A stretch of DNA of 31,000 nt from Tubiluchus corallicola (taxonomy: Eukaryota > Priapulida > Priapulimorpha > Priapulimorphida > Tubiluchidae): contig JAQGDQ010000758.1 of assembly GCA_030141605.1 (NCBI GenBank), positions 1 through 31,000 of the forward strand, in the 5' to 3' direction. Shown here piece after piece: positions 1-9,738 of the stretch (position 1 is its first letter; every line of letters starts with the position of its first letter). Made by a program: the position numbers and the translations under genes. The notes under the pieces are model-generated. The model saw only the letters and a program-made list of their open reading frames with translations, had not been told where the DNA came from and made no database searches.

Positions 1-45
1 ATAATAATAATAATAATAACGATAATAATAATAATAATAATATAA
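1..45. repeat. ATA trinucleotide microsatellite, cut by window edge
   Basis: Nearly uninterrupted ATA/ATG triplets run from the first base to about position 45 and probably continue outside the window. The DNA from 46 to 240 is AT-rich and shows no supported gene. Confidence 0.9.
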
Positions 46-240
46 TGATCTTCATATTATTATTTCTTTTCTTGTGTTTGTGATTAAATTTAGTGCTACC
101 AATCTTGAGTGCAACATTTTTTCTTTTGAATTTTAGGAGAATAATCCAAAGGTACCATGTGAACAACCTGGATACGCCACCACCGGAAAAAAACTCTAAA
201 AAGACGTTTTTTATTTTGGAATTTTATTTTGTTGTTCTTG

Positions 241-1740
241 ATCTCTGACTTTGGTTCACGACAGGCTGGCAACCCTAACTCTTGACTCCTGACTTTGGTT
301 CATGACGGGCTGGTAACCCTAGCTCTTGACTCCTATCTTTGTTTCATGACGGGCTGGCAACCCTAACTCTTGACTCCTGACTTTGGCTCACGACAGGCTG
401 GCAACCCTAGCTTTTGACTCCTGACTTTGGTTCACGACAGGCTGGCAACCCTAACTCTTGACTCATGACTTTGGTTCATGACGGGCTGGCAACCCTAGCT
501 GTTGAATCCTGACTTTGGTCCATGACGGGCTGGTAACCCTAGCTCTTGACTCCTGACTTTGTTTCATGACGGGCTGGCAACCCTAACTCTTGACTCCTGA
601 CTTTGGTTCAAGACGGACTGGCAACCCTAACTTTTGACTCCTGACTTTGGTTCACGACGGGCTGGCAACCCTAGCTGTTGAATCCTGACTTTGGTCCATG
701 ACGGGCTGGTAACCCTAGCTTTTGACTCCTGACTTTGGCTCACGACAGGCTGGCAACCCTAACTCTTGACTCCATCTTTGTTTCATGACTTCTGGCAACC
801 CTAACTCTTGACTCATGACTTTGGTTCACGACGGGCTGGCAACCCTAACTCTTGACTCCTGACTTTGGTCCATGACGGGCTGGCAACCCTAACACTTGAC
901 TCCTGACTTTGGTTCATGACGGGCTGGCAATCCTAACTCTTGACTCCTGACTTTCGTTCAAGACGGACTGGCAACCCTAGCTCTTGACTCCTATCTTTGC
1001 TTCATGACGGGCTGGCAACCCTAACTCTTGACTCCTGACTTTGGTTCACGACGGGCTGGCAACCCTAACTCGTGACTCCTGACTTTGGTCCATGACGGGC
1101 TGGCAACCCTAACTCTTGACTCCTGACTTTGGCTCACGACAGGCTGGCAACCCTAGCTTTTGACTCCTGACTTTGGTCCATGACGGGCTGGCAACCCTAA
1201 CACTTGACTCCTGACTTTGGTTCATGACGGGCTGGCAATCCTAACTCTTGACTCCTGACTTTCGTTCAAGACGGACTGGCAACCCTAGCTCTTGACTCCT
1301 ATCTTTGCTTCATGACGGGCTGGCAACCCTAACTCTTGACTCCTGACTTTGGTTCACGACGGGCTGGCAACCCTAACTCGTGACTCCTGACTTTGGTCCA
1401 TGACGGGCTGGCAACCCTAACTCTTGACTCCTGACTTTGGCTCACGACAGGCTGGCAACCCTAGCTTTTGACTCCTGACTTTGGTCCATGACGGGCTGGC
1501 AACCCTAACACTTGACTCCTGACTTTGGTTCATGACGGGCTGGCAATCCTAACTCTTGACTCCTGACTTTCGTTCAAGACGGACTGGCAACCCTAGCTCT
1601 TGACTCCTATCTTTGTTTCATGACTTTCTGGCAACCCTAACTCTTGACTCCTGACTTTGGTTCATGACGGGCTGGTAACCCTAGCTCTTGACTCCTATCT
1701 TTGTTTCATGACAGGCTGGCAACCCTAGCTCTTGACTCCC
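241..1740. repeat. 44-bp tandem satellite, about 34 units
   Basis: A unit containing GACTTTGGTTCATGAC, GGGCTGGCAACCCTAACTC and TTGACTCCT repeats every 44 bp for about 1.5 kb. Units differ by substitutions (ttcacg/ttcatg/tccatg, aggctgg/gggctgg) and a few short deletions near 772-795 and 1620. In the middle, blocks of seven units repeat as a 308-bp higher-order unit: the variant AACACTTGAC recurs at 891, 1199 and 1507, and CGTGACTCCT at 1071 and 1379. The period is not a multiple of three and no long frame is open, so it is noncoding. Confidence 0.95.
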
Positions 1741-2048
1741 AAATAAACAAGTTGAATTTTCAGTCATACTAATAATAATGACATCCATCATTTAAACCTA
1801 AGTGACCTTTTGGCGCGAATTTTTTTCTAATTTGCAAAAATTACTAAAAATACACTTCATCACGCAGTATATGCGGTTTAAAACACTATTATAAGAACCT
1901 CAAAACACTTATTTTCAGATAAAGATATTAATAATTTATAACACGTTGTAATGCATATTTCTTTCTACGGTTTGCGAGTTATGTACAAAATTATGTACAA
2001 GTTATGTACATGATTTAATTAAATCATTTTGTTGGATTTGAAGAGAAT
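1741..2048. other. AT-rich spacer, nothing recognised
   Basis: This stretch follows the satellite directly. It contains short AT runs and a tandem pair of 'ttatgtaca' motifs near 1980-2010. No open frame, RNA gene or element boundary is visible. Confidence 0.6.
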
Positions 2049-2270
2049 TGTTGGGTGTAATGGAATTATTCCCAGTTTTGGTATTTTAGTTATAAATTAT
2101 TTGAGATACTTCATCACCTATAATTATGTATCTTTGATCTGGTCAAGCGGTGATTGGCTGAGAACTGGGCAATTGTATGAGTAATAAACGCGGGTTTTAA
2201 TCTACTCAGTTGTGTGTGTTTTATTTCAATTCGTATTTATTACCGACGGTTAAAAGGAAACCGAACCACA
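2049..2270 (+). mobile_element. possible solo LTR
   Basis: The block begins TGTTGGG and ends ACCACA, matching the TG...CA ends of LTRs. Inside are an inverted CCAAT box (GATTGGCTGAGA, about 2152), an AATAAA signal (about 2183), and a GT-rich stretch after it (TCAGTTGTGTGTGTTTTATT), the usual order of promoter, polyadenylation signal and downstream element in an LTR. No matching target-site duplication is visible and no internal retrotransposon genes are nearby. It could equally be an unrelated promoter-like sequence. Confidence 0.35.
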
Positions 2271-2297
2271 TGTTAAAGTTATTCACTAATAAAGGGT

Positions 2298-2402
2298 AAA
2301 CAATTTGTCTTGAAATTTTATATCACTTCTTACGTAATGTCTTATTGCGCACAGGCCTGCAGACCTTAAATTAGCAGTAACGTTTTATAAAACTAGTAAC
2401 TT
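2298..2402 (-). mobile_element. fragment of dispersed MITE-like family A
   Basis: The run 'gtcttgaaattttatatcac' followed by 'attagcagtaacg' and 'ttataaaac' matches 24235-24320 almost base for base, and 23470-23550 more loosely. It is the same family as the fuller copies at 8150-8815 and 23405-24115, in the orientation of the intron 5 copies. Confidence 0.7.
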
Positions 2403-3285
2403 TATACTCTCCAGTGGACAATTACGCGTAACCAGTTTAAAGGAAAACCGGACCTAAGTGTGGTCATTGGCCAGCAGAACATCAGGGCACAAAAATGGAG
2501 CAGCAGCATCACTTTGCTGATGAAATTTGATGCACTACCAAGAGCAAAGGAAGCTTAAAGCAAAACCAGATCCAATCTTAAACTGCAGGTCAAAACAATC
2601 TACTCTTTAAAATATTGAAAAGAAACATACTATTTTTTCAAAAATGACTTACGTGAAAGAATTATTACCACACAAACACAATTTCACGTTCGCGCCACTA
2701 GTTCTTCACTGTTACATGCATTTCGCCATTCGCTAGTTAGACGGGCACTAGCGCCTGCATTTCGGAAACGCATTACACAAAAAACAGGTGCTGAACCTCA
2801 CAGTTTAGATGTGTTAGTTTGTGACGAGCTACACACGTTCGACAGCTCGTCCGTCAGCATCGTGGTAAATTTGAAATTTGATTTTTTTATCTTAAAACTT
2901 GTCTAATTTTAGTACAACACAGTGAATATCTCACATCAGCGCTGTACTTCAATTTTCGCTTTCGCAAACACGTGCAACACACTCGTGGAATATTTTTGCT
3001 GTTGAAAATTATGTTAGTTTGTGATGTCATCAATAGTTGGGCTCACCCGCTGTTAATTAATTGTGCTAAAGCGTATACTTTTTATCAGGCTTGAAAATGA
3101 GATAGTATATGAAAAATCATCCTGTCTTCCCTTAATGCATTAATGAATGAGTGAATGAAAGAATGGTTAGTGTTAGTAAACATGATGGAATGGAAAAATA
3201 GTAAGATTGGGCAGAAAGAAGAAGGAAGGGAGGGAGGGAAGGAAACGACCACAAAAGTATAAAGGGGAAGAAAAGGGAAAGAACG
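2403..3285. other. intergenic DNA with possible decayed transposon
   Basis: Position 2443 on has TTTAAAGGAAAACCGGAC, which resembles the AAGGAAAACTGGA terminus of the MITE in MAP3K4 intron 1, and 'gttagtttgtgatgtcatca' near 3013 resembles interior sequence of that family (about 13585). The match is partial and the other end was not found. A purine-rich run lies at 3205-3285. No gene is seen. Confidence 0.4.
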
Positions 3286-3287
3286 TT

Positions 3288-3372
3288 ACCTATATTATGT
3301 AACATTATGCTTACCTGTTTGAAATGTTTATGTAATTGGAATAGAAAATTATTAATAGGTTAAAATATTCGA
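3288..3372 (+). mobile_element. short fragment of MITE-like family A
   Basis: 'gcttacctgtttgaaatg' followed by 'tttatgtaattggaatagaa' and 'aattattaat' parallels 8380-8440 and 6645-6695. It is only about 85 bp long and has no recognisable ends. Confidence 0.55.
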
Positions 3373-3892
3373 ACCACTACAGAATAAAAAAATGTGATTT
3401 CATGTTTTGCTAAAAAATTTATAAGCAGCGATGGTTCTCTTTGGCTTTCACTAATCGATCAAATGCCTTCTTGATATACAAAAGTTTTTGCCGCCTTTTG
3501 ATTATTCTTGTATTCATTGTGTGACTCCGTGCACCATTGTAGCTTTAATTAATGAACTTTATGCCTTGCAGCTCACGGTTACGCTTACAACGACGACAAA
3601 TCATAATTGGGGGGGGGGGGCGTTTTCATTGTTTCCAATGAGGCTTGCTTTTGTTCACGCTTAAACTTCGGTTTATCATTCCGTCTCATCCTACTAACCT
3701 GATGAATACTTGCAAACGACAGGAAGCCCAAGGCTGTGCAAAAAAACGCAACGTAATTTCGACGGCTTCACGTTTATTTCAGCGAATAGCAGTCACAGAT
3801 GATGAAAGAGTTAAGCGTGACGTAAATCGGGCAATGAATGTTTTTCTTTAGTCTAAAAACTTTGTTATGAAATGGATGAGCAAACTATAATT
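3373..3892. other. intergenic DNA, no gene recognised
   Basis: There is an 11-base G run at 3609-3619. A short open frame at 3645-3851 has no ATG-initiated protein resembling any family I know and is probably chance. Confidence 0.5.
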
Positions 3893-3936
3893 TTTATTAT
3901 TATCATTATTATTATTATTATTATTATTATCATTAA

Positions 3937-3991
<55 letters not shown>

Positions 3992-4049
3992 GTTATTATC
4001 ATTATTATTATTATTATTATTATTATCATTATTAATATTATTATTATTA

Positions 4050-4096
<47 letters not shown>

Positions 4097-4238
4097 GTTA
4101 GTATTATTATTATTATTATTATTATTATCAGTATCATTATCATTATTAATATTATTATTATTATCATCATTATTGTTATTATTATTATTATTATTATCAG
4201 TATCATTATCATTATCATTATTAATATTATTATTATTA

Positions 4239-4291
<53 letters not shown>

Positions 4292-4295
4292 GTTA

Positions 4296-4326
<31 letters not shown>

Positions 4327-4497
4327 TTTTATTATTATTAATAATATTAATATTATTATCGTTATCATTATTATTATTATTATTGTTATTATTATTATGA
4401 TCATCATCATCATCATCATCATTATTGTTATTATTATTATTATCATTATTATTATTGTCGTTGTCGTCGTCATTGCCCGCGCCGTTGTTGTTGTTGT
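3893..4497. repeat. 600-bp imperfect ATT/ATC microsatellite
   Basis: Triplets ATT, with interspersed ATC, GTT and AAT, run for about 600 bp and turn into GTT/GTC triplets at 4455-4497. Every frame is open because none of these triplets is a stop, so poly-Ile, poly-Leu or poly-Asn reading frames appear on both strands. They carry no evidence of being genes. Confidence 0.95.
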
Positions 4498-5370
4498 AGA
4501 AAGCCAAAATAGATGAATTACAATTGTCAAGAATTACATGTGCTTCCATTTTTGTACTAATCCGCAGAGATTAAAACAAGCCTCACCCAACAGTATTACA
4601 AAAAGGCACACAGAACATTAAAATTCACGATTTTTGATATTTAAACTCTTACAGACAGTGGAGGCTCGTGTAAAGGTACTGTGGAACAGCAGCATCCCCC
4701 ATTTTCGCTCACTGTTATTGATAATATTCAATATAATAAGTCTTTTTTCGGTAGCTCTTTCTTCGTGTTTGTACGGGGCACAGAGCATGTGAGGGTAGTA
4801 CTGTTTGATGGCGTGTTTGGCTGTTGTGCGCATGCGGCCATGCATACATGTCTGAGATAATACGCTGTACGCTGCACTGCTAGCATCTGCTGCTAGGTAG
4901 AGAAAGTACTGGCCCTCACGCAGTGTGTACTGCCAGTTGTCACGTACTTAAAAACGGAATGTTTGTATTTGATGTCACTTGTATTGGTATTTTTTAACGT
5001 TATTGCAAACAGCAGTTTTTTAACTGGTTCCACATAATTATTTTACTTGTATATAATTATGAAACTTGTGCGGTTGTGAAAGTCCCAGCCCATGCGAATG
5101 AATAGGTTGCACAACAATTTATTCGCTGTAACGACTGGGCCACAGTAAATTAATTTTGCTGCAAAAAAATTGAATTTGTTTTCTCTCTAGTCAAGCCCAA
5201 ACAGCGTTTACTCAAGATTTCAAATAGTTAGGACACAGTCAATGTTATTTTGTGTATCTTCTAACACAGACGAAATATAAATTAAGAACTTAAAGACGCT
5301 TTCTTCGTTGCTCTTTTCAGTTAGACTTATGGTTGAATAAAATGACACACATATAAATATAATAAGCTTG
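4498..5370. other. intergenic DNA, nothing recognised
   Basis: No exon with plausible splice sites, RNA gene or transposon end could be identified. A minus-strand frame at 4618-4845 shows no family resemblance. Confidence 0.5.
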
Positions 5371-5374
5371 TTTT

Positions 5375-5646
5375 ATAATCAAAAGTTCTTCTTTTATTTT
5401 TTCATATAGACGTTTATTATTTGAGATTTTCTTTGGCCATCTGATACCCAAAATGTTTCTCTAATTTCGTCTTTGAAACGCATCGATTTCAGCTTTATGA
5501 TTTGTTTTTAATGTCCAGAGCTCAGAGTTGTACAGAAATACAGTTTCAACTGAGGCTGAGAATATTCTAATTTTTGTCTGCAAAGAAATCTTCCTATTCT
5601 CAAAAACTTTTGTGAGTTTCGAGTAAGCCGACATTGCCATTATCAA
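5375..5646 (-). pseudogene. LINE reverse transcriptase C-terminal relic
   Basis: Read on the minus strand from 5646, the frame gives SAYSKLTKVFENRKISLQTK, then FLYNSELWTLKTN and EIDAFQRRN. A TAG stop follows at about 5458-5460, and the same frame continues with RNILGIRWPKKISNNKRLYE. The order 'skL..vw.nr.lsl.tK', 'LYG.E.Wtl', 'F.rR.lr.ILgIrWpdkisN..LY' is typical of the region after the catalytic palm in non-LTR retrotransposon ORF2 proteins. The catalytic YADD part is absent. With an in-frame stop and truncation it is a dead fragment. Confidence 0.8.
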
Positions 5647-6099
5647 TAATAATTATCAACAACAAATTGCTTTTTTGTTGTTAAACTACAACAGTGCGCA
5701 CGATTATAAGCTGCGCATCTACAAATGATGATTGCGACAACTTACAGGCCCACTTGACATTTCTGACGAGCCACTGTGAGTGGGATAAGTTGTGTAGCTG
5801 CAAGTACATTTTTATATTTCTTGAGAGAGCTAGGTTTAAAGGTTGGCGATGTTAGGTGAACAGGGAGCAAACTTTAGCAATGAAACAATGCCAGAAATTC
5901 TACCTCGATGGACACCATTTGGAATTTTTTGCAGGGTATTAAAAATGTTTTTTTAACTTCTAACAAGCCTTTTCTACTTTTGTAGAGTTAGATGTAAACG
6001 CTTTGTGATCTCATTTATCACATCTGTATTAATGGCATATTAATCCTCAGTATGCGACATAATTATTGTTCTTTAACGCAAGTTTTTGAGAATGCTGTT
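5647..6099. other. intergenic DNA, nothing recognised
   Basis: AT-rich sequence without recognisable exon, RNA or repeat structure. Confidence 0.5.
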
Positions 6100-6376
6100 G
6101 TTCATGTGTACTTGCTGTTGTGTTGTTGTAGTCAACGTCATAATCGTCCTCTTTAGTTACATCATTGTAGTGGTTGTTTTTTATTGCTGCTGCTGTTTAC
6201 ATTATTGTTGTTGATGTGCCGCTGCTGCTGTTGATGTTATTGTTGTTGCTGTTGCTGCTGCTGCTTGCTGTTGATGTTACTGTTGTTGCTGCTGCTGTTA
6301 TACTTGTTGCTGCGTTGTTCCTGTTGATTTTATTGTAGCTGCTACGCTGCTGCTGCTGTTGTTGTTATTGTTGCCA
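6100..6376. repeat. imperfect TGC/TGT trinucleotide tract
   Basis: Interrupted runs of GCT, GTT and GTA triplets (for example 'gctgctgttgttgttattgt' near 6350) form a degenerate trinucleotide repeat of about 280 bp. Stops break the frames that would encode amino-acid runs. Confidence 0.85.
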
Positions 6377-6639
6377 ATATTGTAATTTTTGAATTAGCTG
6401 AACAGTTTTTAATTCATCATTTATGTTACTATGTTACTTCTGTTAACTTTTTGTAATTATATTTGGAATTTTTTCCCAACTATACCACACCATAGTATAC
6501 TAATGTAGTTCTGTTACAATTATTGTAACTGTATTTCATTTTCCTAGTCATGGCGCATAATAGTTATAAAGATAATAATGCAAATTACAATGTAAAAAAT
6601 ACATGCTGTGAAGTGATAACAGATTACAAATTACATGCA

Positions 6640-7107
6640 AGGTTATATTACTTAGTATTTTACTTACCTGTTTGAAAGACTTATTTAATTGTTGTGTTTT
6701 GTTTCTCTTGGAAGGCTCGTAGAGAAAACCAGAAAATACGTCGTCAAATTAAACTAGTTTATTGTGCGAGAATTCTACAACACAAAAGTATGAAGGAACG
6801 CGAAATGTTTACAGTAAATGTGATAATCTGGAAACGTGAAAGCGAGAAAGCGTATCTGAGAATACGAGAAATAAACTCCAGTGGCCAGCTCCGCCCTGTA
6901 TATCAATGCAAAGGAACAATCTAGAAATAGAAAGTCCCTCGAACCTTTTACAAGATTTTATACTATAGAACATTCTACAATGTTCTATTTAATTCTAGTG
7001 GATCTCTACAACAGCATATGAAAAGGTAATACGTAAGTGGTGTAAAATTTCGAGACGAATTTTTTAGCTTAATGTAAGTGGAGGGTTTTCTTGTGCTTTA
7101 ACTCATA
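6640..7107 (+). mobile_element. copy of MITE-like family A with replaced middle
   Basis: The left part (6640-6690, 'atattacttagtattttact' then 'cctgtttgaaagacttat') matches 8373-8415. The right part (7018-7107, 'gtaagtggtgtaaaatttcg' ... 'gtgctttaactca') matches 8728-8805. The about 320 bp between them do not match the other copies, although the spacing is similar, so this copy has shared ends and a different centre. The middle has an open frame (6694-6924) with no recognisable product. Confidence 0.65.
6967..6986. promoter_or_regulatory. heat-shock-element-like palindrome
   Basis: AGAAC-ATTCT-ACAAT-GTTCT is four alternating 5-bp units in nGAAn/nTTCn spacing, with the third unit imperfect (CAA for GAA). 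It is also a 9-bp palindrome with a 4-nt centre (TAGAACATT / AATGTTCTA). It lies about 170 bp upstream of the GPCR exon. HSF binding is only an inference from the motif. Confidence 0.25.
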
Positions 7108-7134
7108 ATTATTTACTATTAGCACTAATTATTA

Positions 7135-7152
7135 TTTTATCATTATTTCTAG
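7135..7152 (+). promoter_or_regulatory. splice acceptor in front of the GPCR exon
   Basis: A T-rich run ending 'ttatttctag' precedes the open frame, which enters directly as V-F-L-C-C of TM1. The intron phase and the partner exon are unknown. Confidence 0.6.
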
Positions 7153-8124
7153 GTTTTTTTGTGTTGTGTGATTATTTTCTTAAATGCCAATGTGATTATC
7201 GCAATTCAGAAACAACGACATTCAGTGTTTCAACAAGTGAAGTACTTATTTGTCTTAACACTTGCTACAGCTGACTTAATGGTTGGAGTTTTGTACATCT
7301 TCTATGTAATGATTCGTACAATCGAAGCTTTGCACATACTGGTGCTGTGCAAAACATTTTTTGGACTGTTGTTTGCGGCTGCTCAAGTGTCCACCATTAC
7401 GCTGCTGGCTATAGCCATAGATCAGTACATAGCTATTATCCATCCGTATCAGTATGAAAAAACAGTCGTTGAACACAGAGCAAAAGTGGCCATCTTGATT
7501 TATGTCACTGTTACGGTCTTCTGTCACTTACTGCAAGTTACAAACGATGCTGATACTAGTCACGAATGTCGCTTTGTACATGTTTATCCGCTTGAAATGT
7601 TAATAACAATTAATTTAACAATGGTTTATGTTCCTTTTCTTATCATGGTTGTTCTGTACGTTCGAGTTTTCTTTGTTGCCCGTCGACACATTCGGTCCAT
7701 TCAAGCCCAGCAAGAGACTGTCGAATCCCAGCCTGGAAATTTGAGGAAATACAAGAAGGAAATTAACATTGCTGCAACTTTCGCTTTGCTTGGCGCCATA
7801 TTTTTCTTCAGTAACGTCTTTTTCTTCACGCAGTCAGTCATTAACGTTACGCGCGGTGCGTACGTGCACAATATACAAATAACTGCGCCATTCGCGGTGT
7901 TGAGAACGTTCTGTGATCCCATTATTTACGCGTTACGTCATAAGCAGTTCCGTGACGCATTCAAAAGGGTGTATACTGATTGTTTTAGACAGTGGTCAGC
8001 AGATGGTGATGTTGTTCCTTTTGCTGTTGACATAACCAATGCGTCAACACGTCACACTTCAGTTCACAGCCAAGGTAGACAACAGGAAGTTTTCACGCTT
8101 CATGGGAGCGCAGAGATAGTTTGA
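7153..8124 (+). CDS. divergent class A (rhodopsin-like) GPCR, large 3' exon
   Basis: A seven-helix receptor of the plasma membrane, probably sensing a small extracellular ligand. Residues are numbered from 7159. TM1 shows FLNANVIIAI (conserved Asn11). TM2 has LATADL (Asp39). TM3 starts at Cys64, which can pair with Cys137 in the second extracellular loop, and ends AIDQYIAIIHP, so DRY is DQY (88-90). TM5 holds Pro159, then YVRVFFVARRHIRS. TM6 (about 203-228) lacks the CWxP motif, TM4 lacks its usual Trp, and TM7 ends DPIIYALRHKQFRDAF (253-268). The adenosine/melanocortin/cannabinoid-like branch fits best, from DPxxY and the 'arRhir' loop. The TGA stop is at 8122-8124. The first ATG in frame is inside TM2, and 'tttatcattatttctag' precedes 7153 as a splice acceptor, so the N-terminus must come from an upstream exon I could not find. 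The alternative, a 5'-truncated pseudogene, is less likely because the frame is intact. Confidence 0.85.
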   Translation, partial: VFLCCVIIFLNANVIIAIQKQRHSVFQQVKYLFVLTLATADLMVGVLYIFYVMIRTIEALHILVLCKTFFGLLFAAAQVSTITLLAIAIDQYIAIIHPYQYEKTVVEHRAKVAILIYVTVTVFCHLLQVTNDADTSHECRFVHVYPLEMLITINLTMVYVPFLIMVVLYVRVFFVARRHIRSIQAQQETVESQPGNLRKYKKEINIAATFALLGAIFFFSNVFFFTQSVINVTRGAYVHNIQITAPFAVLRTFCDPIIYALRHKQFRDAFKRVYTDCFRQWSADGDVVPFAVDITNASTRHTSVHSQGRQQEVFTLHGSAEIV

Positions 8125-8149
8125 AATGACCTTGAACACTTACGTGGTG

Positions 8150-8815
8150 CGGCGCGGCTTAAAGGACAAAAAAGTGGTACCTGAAGTAGGTTTCAGAAAA
8201 ATTGCCTTGAAAAATTATGTTACTGAATATAGGAATTTTATGTATATATCGCACTTGCGTTGAAAAGATTTTTAGTTTGTTTTAATTTTAAATCTCCTGC
8301 CATTACATGACGTCATACACGCACAGCGTAAATCATGGGAAACGAAGGAAATGTAAAAGTATCTATGCAAAGCTATATTACTTAGCATTTTGCCTGCCTG
8401 CTTGAAAGACTTATGTAACTAGAAAAGAAAATTATTAATTATTCAAAATGCTTTCATGAAAATATTGTTGACTCACCCTCCAGGGTACACCACTCACTAA
8501 TCAAAAACGTATTTTAATCGTGGCAAGACACAGTAATTTAAAATTTTATTCAGTTAGTGACGTTTTTGCTACAAATTGTCTGATTACTTTTTCAAACATT
8601 ACTCAGTGTTATCTAAATTTGTTTCAATTGACGCTTTTGTAAAAATGGCTACGTCTAATGGTCATCGCGGGAGTTAAACTTTACAAGTTTTATGCAGCAT
8701 TATGTCGACGCAAGCACTCTATGAAAAAGACAGTATGTAAGTGGTGAAAAATTGCAAGACGATTTTTTTAAGCTTTATGTAAGTGCAGGGTTTCCTTGAG
8801 CTTTAAAGCTATTTG
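8150..8815 (+). mobile_element. MITE-like family A, near full-length copy
   Basis: This is the reverse complement of 23405-24115 over most of its length. Shared blocks are 'gtacctgaagtaggtttcag', 'ttacatgacgtca', 'cttgaaagacttatgtaact', 'caccctccagggt', 'aaaatggctacgtctaatgg' and 'taagctttatgtaagtgcag'. It begins only about 25 bp after the GPCR stop codon, so it may supply the 3' untranslated region. It has no coding capacity. Its ends are roughly CTTAAAGGAC and GCTCAAGGAAAC reversed; no target duplication was determined. Confidence 0.75.
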
Positions 8816-9075
8816 TACAGAGACTGTTTGCTTGAAAATCCATATCAGAGAGTCTCTGTAGTTTGTCTGCTCACACAAACAGTGCATGTGGAGCCCCCTG
8901 TTGTTGATTAATGTTGATAAAATTGAATCAGCTCAAAGGCATTTTACCAGGCGCTTGTATAATAGATGTAACGTTACTTTATGTGTTATGTTTGACTGAA
9001 TTATTTCATATTACGATATTTTATATTAACTTTTTAAATCTTAGATCGTTATCATACATAAACACATAGATATAG
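8816..9075. other. spacer, nothing recognised
   Basis: AT-rich DNA between the family A copy and the LINE 3' end. No feature is supported. Confidence 0.5.
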
Positions 9076-9550
9076 ACAGAGACAAGGTCTAGTCGAACAA
9101 GAAGTAACAACTCGTTTGAATTCTTAGTCAAGCGATCTGCTAAAAATATTTGTTCATTTTTTGCTAATAAGGTTGTTCCGATTTGGAATGATTTACCAGA
9201 TATTGTAAATGATGCACCGTTGGTAAAACCTCAAAATGCAAATCTGTCTAAAAGGAAATTAAATTATGTTGATCTAAATAGTTTCTTAGTATTTAACAGG
9301 CACATGTAAGAAGCGTTGGTTCTTTGTGTCTCCGACACACCGCCCCTAATTATTATACTGCTTTTTATGTGCTTATTATGCTTTCAAATAAAACTCTTGA
9401 AAAAAAAATGTGTGTAAATATTTTAATGTGTACTATATGTATAATTACTATGAATCATATATTTGTATGTATGTGTATATATTTTAATATATATATATAT
9501 TGTTTACTTTGTATTTGGTGGAAAAAAACTTAAACTTAAACTTAAAACAA
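9076..9550 (+). mobile_element. 5'-truncated LINE, 3' end with RT tail relic
   Basis: The frame 9076-9309 reads SSRTRSNNSFEFLVKRSAKN, then ANKVVPIWNDLPDIVNDAPL, and stops at TAA 9307-9309 after FLVFNRHM. 'R.n.f..r....WN.LP..i........FK' is the usual C-terminal tail of non-LTR retrotransposon reverse transcriptases. A 3' untranslated region follows with AATAAA near 9387, and the element ends in short direct repeats (AACTTAAACTTAAACTTAAA, 9528-9547), like the repeated 3' tails of CR1/L2-type LINEs. The frame is closed upstream by TAG at 9073. It is a dead, 5'-truncated copy. Confidence 0.8.
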
Positions 9551-9593
9551 AACTAAGCAACTTTAGAAAAACATTCACAAAGAAGTTATGAAG

Positions 9594-9738
9594 TATGAGT
9601 GAGAATCGAACGTTCGAATTCGATTCGAACGAATTTTTTATAATTTGGATTCAATTTGAACCTGTAATTACTGATTAGAATAATTCACGGCTTTAGCTAC
9701 AAAAGTTCTTTATCATTGAAACATCATGCAATCAGCAC
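9594..9738 (-). mobile_element. older hAT-type fragment, inverted
   Basis: Starting TATGAGTGAGAATCGAACG, this block matches the reverse complement of the right half of the adjacent element: ATCGAACGTTCGA, 'gaataattc', 'ctttatca', and 'gattgaaacatcatgcaat' (here 'cattgaaacatcatgcaatc'). It was present before the neighbouring copy inserted. The fragment has no coding capacity. Confidence 0.7.

Noticed and set aside
137-198. Possible terminal exon (after 'ttttgaattttag', reading NNPKVPCEQPGYATTGKKL then stop)
   Set aside because: Too short, no recognisable family and no upstream sequence to test it against.
241-1740. Telomere or CRISPR-like array
   Set aside because: The 44-bp units contain AACCCTAA only once each and are not spacer-separated; this is an ordinary satellite in a eukaryotic genome.
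3848-4549. Long open frames of poly-Asn, poly-Ile or poly-Leu on both strands
   Set aside because: They arise because ATT/ATC/AAT triplets contain no stops; the DNA is a microsatellite.
6694-6924. 76-residue + strand frame upstream of the GPCR
   Set aside because: No ATG at its start, no hydrophobic or receptor-like N-terminus, and it lies inside a MITE-family copy; it does not supply the missing GPCR exon.
7159-7161. TTG at 7159 as the GPCR start codon
   Set aside because: It starts within TM1 and is preceded by a good splice acceptor; animal genes rarely start with TTG, so an upstream exon is more likely.
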